Below are positions 57,481-64,000 of a DNA stretch of 64,000 nt, in pieces. The stretch covers positions 12,835,879 through 12,899,878 of the forward strand of contig NW_024736071.1 of assembly GCF_018991925.1 (NCBI RefSeq). The letters are read 5' to 3'. Below the pieces are notes generated by a model, which made no database searches, was not told where the DNA came from, and saw nothing but the letters and a program-made list of their open reading frames with translations. The DNA comes from Homarus americanus (lineage: Eukaryota; Arthropoda; Malacostraca; Decapoda; Nephropidae). Each line of letters starts with the position of its first letter. Position 1 is the first letter of the stretch. The translations under genes and the position numbers were made by a program.

Positions 57481-57905
57481 TATTAGCCTGTCAGTATGTG
57501 TTATTAGTCTGTCAATTTGCGTTATTAGCCTGTCAGTACGCGTTATTAGTCTGTTAGTACGTGTAATTATTGTCAGTACGTGTTATTAGCCTGTCAGTAC
57601 GTGTTATTAACTCGTCAGTACCTTTTATTAGTCTGTCAGTTTGCGTTATTAGCCTGTCCGTACGTGTTTTTAGTCTGCTAGTACGTGTTATTAGTCTGTT
57701 AGTACATGTTATTATTATTAGTACGTGTTATCAGCCTGCAAGCACGTGTTATTAATAGCCTGTTTGTGCGTGTTATTAATAGCCTGTCAAAATGTGTTAT
57801 TTACCTGTCAGTACGTGTTATTAACGTGTCAGTACCTGTTATTATCCTGTTAGTACGTGTTATCAGCCTGTCAATATCTGTCAATATCAGTCTAATTAAT
57901 TGTAC
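57481..57905. repeat. 21-bp variant of the preceding minisatellite
   Basis: The same unit with one ATT less (ATTAGCCTGTCAGTACGTGTT minus a base in places), increasingly diverged to the right. Confidence 0.9.
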
Positions 57906-59605
57906 CTTTCATCAGCCTGCCAATGCTTGTAAATAGTCTTCCTCCAGTGCCTGTCATCACCAAGTGTTCATAACAAGAAGGGCGAGACTTATATCAGTAA
58001 GAGTAACTCAGTTGTTGCGTGTCCGTTTGTTTCATAGTCGAAGTGTATTAGGCATGATTTTCCTGGATGTCTAAGCTAGGAATCATCCATGAAATATCGT
58101 ATTTTGTGTTATTTTTTACTCCTTAAGTGCCTCCCGTTAAAATCCATCTTCTGTGAAAATGTTAAGATGTATCGTAGTTTTCTCCTCTGTATGTGATATG
58201 GAAAGGTATTGGATTCACTGTAGAAACCGAAACTGTTTGTTTACTCAGTAACTCAACTCTTAAACTTCCTTCCAGTAAGAGAATGGAGAGAGAGTACCAG
58301 CAGCCGGGAATAGTGGCTGCTTGGTTAGGGATTTGAAGGACACAGCCTGACGTGCGGTAATACATAGTTTCGACGCAACTGTGGTCTCAGTGTTTGTGTT
58401 ATGTCTTAAGTGTACAGGTTAGGATTCATCACAAGTTAAGGAGAATATTTACGGTACGAGCTTCAGAACATCCAGGAGCTGGGAACGTCGTGGCCTGTAT
58501 GCAAATGAAAGTTTGCTCGAGGGTGATATTAGCGGCAGCGGGAGGGTGGCGTCCTGACTCGCCCACCCTGTTATTGGCCTGACACCGTCCTGTGTGTATC
58601 CCCTCCCTCGGGGACCTACTGACCTTTCCAGTCCTTCCTGGTACTGCTGGTCCGTACTTTTGGGACCTTGTGATCTATCCCGTCTCACCAAGTACCTGCT
58701 TTTTTGTAAACTTGAGGTATACAGTACCGTGTTTGGACCATCCTGTGTGATGGACCCCACCCTCCTGTACCTGGGGACCTATTGGCACAACTCGGGGACC
58801 TGCTGACCCTAAACTCCCGATAAATTGATAAGGGACCCGAACTCGGCTCATCGGAAACCTGGAAAAACTGTTAACTCGTGATTTATTGGTGCGAGATCGT
58901 CTGTGTGAGCAGAGATCCCCGATGGCCGGTTCTCGCAGCCCATCTATTCACTAGAGACGTGTAACATATATTGGCTACCGGACAAAAGAATAGCGGGGAT
59001 GAAGCAGTCAAGGAAGTCGTCTCTAACAGCCACATTAAGAGATGTATAATTGTGCAATCTTGTCGATACTTTAATGTCCAGGGAAAGGAAATATTAATTG
59101 AACTCCATTCTACTATGGCAGCGCTGCCGACGTGGGAAATATAGTGTTATCAAAAAGATAGATTCTTCCATTTAGTTTCCTTTCGTCCAAGAATAACTCC
59201 TATATTTGGCCACATTCTCCTGTGTTGTCATGATTATTGGCGTGTAATTTGTTCCTAACATTCTATACCATCATCTGCTTTTTTTCTTTCCTTTTATTGC
59301 TTCAATCGCTCTCCTAAACCGCCTTTAAACTTGTTATATCAAAACCTAAATAGAAAAGAAAAAATGTGTAATAGTTTAGATAATAAAAGAGGAAATCCAG
59401 CCCTAATATCTACATCCTGACGACATTTTATTCCATTATGATACGTTTCAAGAGACAGGATTACGTTCCTCATTTGTACTGAATATTAGGGATAGAGGAC
59501 CTGCCTCGATGACAAGTGTAAGCACTGTATTATAACATGTAAAGGTATCCTCCTCCCTTATAGTGACCAGTTGTTGCCTGTCACACATTTCCATACAACA
59601 AGAAG
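57906..59605. other. Unassigned sequence
   Basis: No gene recognised. The stretch 58575-58810 has loose repeats of GGGGACCTACTG and overlapping frames on both strands without domains. Confidence 0.5.
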
Positions 59606-59606
59606 C

Positions 59607-59607
<1 letters not shown>

Positions 59608-59644
<37 letters not shown>

Positions 59645-59687
59645 CAGCTCCTTTGAGGTGTATGTGTGTGTGTGTGTGTGTGTGTGT
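59608..59687. repeat. (CA)n and (TG)n in inverted arrangement
   Basis: (CA)n at 59608-59642, a 17-base spacer, then (TG)n at 59660-59687. The two can pair into a hairpin. Confidence 0.95.
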
Positions 59688-60206
59688 CCCAAGGCTGTTG
59701 TTATTATAGTTGACTAAATTCATTGTATTATTTCGACCTGCAGTTGTAAGGCCCGGGTTGGTGGTTCTGTAGTTCCCCTCTACATGTGGTTTCGCCTCCC
59801 TGGCAATACCCTGATATTGTGTATTCTATTTGTCCATGACCTAAAGTACATGATGTTTCGTACACCTCCTCCATTACCTAAAGTAGTTATATTTACCTTA
59901 TCCTTCACCTAAAATAGTGACTGTTACCTAAAGCAGTTCTGGTCATGTCATCTTTTAACAGATCGACGTGAATCACCTTCAGTTCATTAAGTAAGGACGC
60001 TTTTAATATTGTATGACAGGTTGGTGTGTTTCCTCTGCCTCCAATATTGATCTCTTCAAGGCTAACTTTCGCCGCTTCTTTCACTGCGTTTATATTTTTC
60101 CCCGAATTTCTTTTGTTTCAGTTCCAACACCTCAAACTCCTCCTCCCCAAGTCGTCAAACTCTCCCAGAATACTGTCTTGGACCTCTCTCTCTCTCTCGT
60201 GGTGTT

Positions 60207-60208
<2 letters not shown>
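59688..60208. other. Unassigned sequence
   Basis: Nothing recognised; short (CT)n at 60184-60198. Confidence 0.45.

Positions 60209-60278
<70 letters not shown>
60209..60278. repeat. (TG)n microsatellite
   Basis: A pure run of about 35 TG units. Confidence 0.97.
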
Positions 60279-60373
60279 CAGTGGTGGTCAAGGAGAGACC
60301 TCTTGTTCACTATTTATTTCGTGAAGAGGTTCCTACAACTGTTGTATGCTTGACGATCATACTGATTAAATAT

Positions 60374-60752
60374 CATGCAGTAAAGACATCCCTTGATCAC
60401 ACTAATGGAGCTTCATGCAGTAAAGACATCCCTTGATCACACTAATGGAGCTTCATGCAGTAAAGACATCCCTTGATCACACTAATGGAGCTTCATGCAG
60501 TAAAGACATCCCTTGATCACACTAATGGAGCTTCATGCAGTAAAGACATCCCTTGATCACACTAATGGAGCTTCATGCAGTAAAGACATCCCTTGATCAC
60601 ACTAATGGAGCTTCATGCAGTAAAGACATCCCTTGATCACACTAATGGAGCTTCATGCAGTAAAGACATCCCTTGATCACACTAATGGAGCTTCATGCAG
60701 TAAAGACATCCCTTGATCACACTAATGGAGCTTCATGCAGTAAAGACATCCC
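60374..60752. repeat. 40-bp tandem repeat, 9.5 copies without visible divergence
   Basis: Units CATGCAGTAAAGACATCCCT followed by TGATCACACTAATGGAGCTT. I see no difference between copies. Each unit contains the palindrome TGATCA. Confidence 0.98.
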
Positions 60753-62905
60753 AACAATAATCTAATAATGGTCTCTGGATCTGAATATGCAATGGACTAT
60801 TTACTACCACACCGGTGGATTATTTTATTGAACCTCGTACAGAAGACGTGATGTGTGAGGGAAACACGTAATAAAAACATAGAACTGTATTTTAAGTACC
60901 TTTATTTTCTAAGGTTGGAGGCAGGGGGATTAGAAGCGGTGTCTTTAAAGGAACGTGGAATGAAAAACCTGTTTTTTTAGGGTACAACTCACCCAAAATA
61001 GTTTTCGTGAAATAATCGAAGTAATCAGTGACATCTGCATGACAATGAAGGAGAGGGAGGTGGTGGTGGGTAATGGTTGTGGGGCAAGTTTTTGAGGCAA
61101 AGAAGGTGAAGAGGCTCGTCTGCTTCTTCCTACAAACGCTTGCTTGACACCTTCACGCCCCCTGTTAGGTTCTCACCACCACAACCAACACCCCTCCTTC
61201 TCTTCTTTGTTTTTACATCAAAGCAATCTTAAGAATATTCCTTTTTTTTTATTACTCTATTATACCCTGTAACTTTTTTCTCCTCCAACAACCAGCAACC
61301 TTTCGGGAACTATATTGGGGCCAATATAACTCGGGGGTTTTGTTAACAAGCGCCAACTCATGCCGATTTCGGAAGAATTTTGCGTGCAATAAAGCGGATC
61401 GGCAAAGTTTTATCTTTGATCACTGTAACGGCAGAACTGATCAGTTTTACTCCAGCCAGCAAATCGACTGGATGTTTGAGATCAGGATTATTTTTTTAAG
61501 TCGGTGGAGAAAGTTGGTGCGCAGTACAGAGAGAAAAGACGCTTGGGCTCTGATCACTTGGTAAGTGAAAGGAGTGGGTGGTATTTTGATGCTATGAGGT
61601 GTTTGCCGGAAGGTGAGAGAAAGTGAAAGCCAGTGAGAGAGAGAGAGAGAAATGAAGACGAATGATAGGCCGAGGTTTTTGCCTAAACTACGGAGAGTTA
61701 TTATATAAAAGGGAAGGATACCATTACTATATGACTAAACAGAAGAAGACATTTTCGATATGAAGATCATTGAAATCAAGAGAATTTTGCCAAGGTTGCT
61801 AAAGATACTCGAGTGGGAATTTCAGTCGAGGGTAGTAGGTAGTGGGCAGCTATCAAACAGGGAGGTACTACGACCTAGGAAGATATTGGAAGCATAATGT
61901 GTTGTCTTTGCCCTGCTGCCATATGGCATGACGAACATTGTGACCAAGTCCCAGGTTGCTGATCTGACTTTCTGCCTGATTTACACACAATGCAGGGTCT
62001 CAATTGTGTCTCTTACTTTGACAACAAAATATATATTTCTTTTAAAAAAGAGATATTTATGCGGAGTCAGACTGTGGAGAAGAATCGTGTGTAGAGGTGT
62101 AGGAATATTTCTTTAAGTCACTGGTGGTATTAGTTCAAAGTTGTATCTGCGAGGGGGAGATTTAATTATTACTTAGCATCCAAATAAGCAGTTTTGGAAG
62201 TAATTGATGGATGAGGCGCATTTTAAGTGTTAGAGCACTTGATAGTAAGTTAGGAAGATGTAGAGCACAGTGTTTAAAAAGTCCGTGTGCATATTTAACT
62301 CTTAGGAACTTTGTATACACATATAAGAGAAACAATCTATAAGTTGCATATAAAAGACACATTTAATCTAGTTTTATCATAGTTATTAAACACAGGAGGA
62401 TAGCACCATATACTGTAGGTTGTGTGTGCAGTAAATGAGGTGAAAGAAAATGTAAAAATCGTCCTTTTATATGAAATTTGCAGAATAATTATATCATATG
62501 CAGTACATACAAGGTTATTAATGATTAAAAGTGCACATGAACTTTAGAAACACCTTGTGGGAGATAAAGCTGTAGAAGGGAAGAACACGAGAGGTATTCA
62601 CGCAAAAAGAAAAAGAAAGTCAATAGAACGTACAGTACACTCACAGGTGAAGATTATTGAGGACTTGTGGTTGACAACGATCCATATTCTGAAGAAAGAA
62701 CTGAAAGAATAACAAGAACACGAAATAATATTCGCACTTTCTGACTAAAGGGCAAAACTAAATCCTAACTTTTCAGAAAATATTAACTGTTTTGATCGGA
62801 TGGGCAGAGCTTTTGCACACCATTTTTCATGACTGGCAGATGATACTAACCTCAGTGTATGTACCACTGTCTAAGAGTCTTCATAAACTCTTATCCATAC
62901 AATTT
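60753..62905. other. Unassigned sequence with a possible splice donor
   Basis: A 74-codon plus frame at 61340-61564 reaches a consensus donor (CTTG then GTAAGTG, 61561) but has no recognised domain. The remainder is AT-rich. A short (GA)n lies at 61636-61652. Confidence 0.45.
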
Positions 62906-62913
62906 AATTACTC

Positions 62914-63027
62914 TCAGCCATACAACTTCAAGTACTCTCAGCCATACAACTTCAAGTACTCTCAGCCATACAACTTCAAGTACTCTCAGCCATATGACTT
63001 CAAGTACTCTCTGCCATATAACCTCAA
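62914..63027. repeat. 24-bp tandem repeat, about 4.5 copies
   Basis: Units AACTTCAAGTACTCTCAGCC followed by ATAC. The right copies are slightly diverged. Confidence 0.93.
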
Positions 63028-63051
63028 GTATGGCTGAGAGTACTTGAAGTT
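63028..63051. repeat. Inverted copy of the 24-bp unit
   Basis: GTATGGCTGAGAGTACTTGA and the four bases after it are the exact reverse complement of one unit (for example 62934-62957), directly after the direct array. Confidence 0.93.
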
Positions 63052-63153
63052 AGTGTCCAAGATGAAAACTCAACTGAATAACACACACAAATTATTCTAC
63101 ATAAGACAGCATAACAAAAACGTTCATCAATATTCATAAGTGACAGAAACTAC

Positions 63154-63785
<632 letters not shown>

Positions 63786-64000
63786 TCGCCTTTGATGCAA
63801 TCAAATTCGAATTTTGACATACTTTAACTAACGTAATTAGTGAAACAAAATATTGATCTACAGGTAGTTCCATTTAGAAACACGAGATCTCGAGAACCCT
63901 CACTACAGCCAGTTCTTAGGTGAATAAGTTAGTAGGTGTTAATCTCACCCTGTGTAATTACAGTGTTTTTACCATGCGACCTTGCCCGGGGTCTCATCCA

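Noticed and set aside
56641..57486. 281-codon frame with a VRVIISLS period
   Set aside because: The unit is 24 bp, so the frame stays open by arithmetic; it is not a solenoid protein gene.
60374..60752. CRISPR-like regular array
   Set aside because: The 40-bp units are contiguous with no spacers, and the context is eukaryotic.

Overview
This is a eukaryotic, gene-poor window, most likely from a decapod crustacean (crab, shrimp or crayfish relative). The reasons are: dispersed degenerate AACCT/TTAGG-type arrays (the arthropod telomere motif); an extreme load of dinucleotide, trinucleotide and minisatellite repeats; endonuclease/reverse-transcriptase LINE relics of a kind I associate with decapods; tRNA-derived SINEs; and hAT and Tc1/mariner relics. 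The assignment is inference; no host gene fixes the species. I see no intact protein-coding gene, rRNA, functional tRNA or CRISPR array. The sequence reads as intergenic DNA or one or more very long introns. The few candidate exons are reported with low confidence.

Layout. 1-2197 is a broken RTE-type LINE on the minus strand, split at 454-1264 by a solo LTR with a 4-bp target duplication. 2200-9900 is mostly microsatellites and minisatellites, with a 99-base assembly gap at 5781-5879, half of a tRNA-like SINE, and an AACCT array near 8.1 kb. 10019-11866 is a 5'-truncated CR1/L2-like LINE on the minus strand with a pentanucleotide tail. 12.3-17.9 kb holds several minisatellites. At 17890-19147 a tRNA-Ala-like SINE is interrupted by a 945-bp non-autonomous hAT element. 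21570-21857 is a retroelement C-terminal fragment and 22630-23525 an internally deleted RTE reverse transcriptase, both next to long simple repeats. 24.4-30.8 kb has pyrimidine-rich tracts, minisatellites, a LINE 3' end (29664-29777) and a 124-bp mariner-type MITE (30322-30445). 31436-31530 is a second tRNA-like SINE copy.

34.3-36.9 kb holds three copies of one approximately 225-bp repeat, two of them running straight into tandem arrays. 37.2-38.0 kb has a Tc1-like transposase fragment and a long imperfect hairpin. 38.7-39.1 kb is a 19-bp array. 41470-42148 is a second hAT element with a perfect 8-bp target duplication. 49.27-49.77 kb is a LINE 3' fragment bounded on both sides by AGGTT-type repeat. 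53.4-57.9 kb is almost continuous minisatellite (three different arrays). 60374-60752 is a 40-bp array with no visible divergence. The right end has long (TA)n tracts.

How the parts relate: nothing here forms a pathway or operon. The story is layered transposition (LTR into LINE, hAT into SINE, LINE in telomere-like repeat) together with expansion of tandem repeats. The longest open frames (up to 450 codons) are by-products of tandem repeats. I did not find a convincing new biological system. The best leads are the nested insertions, the LINE in telomere-type repeat, the hairpin at 37.8 kb, the homogeneous 40-bp array, and a candidate symmetric exon at 52.76 kb.
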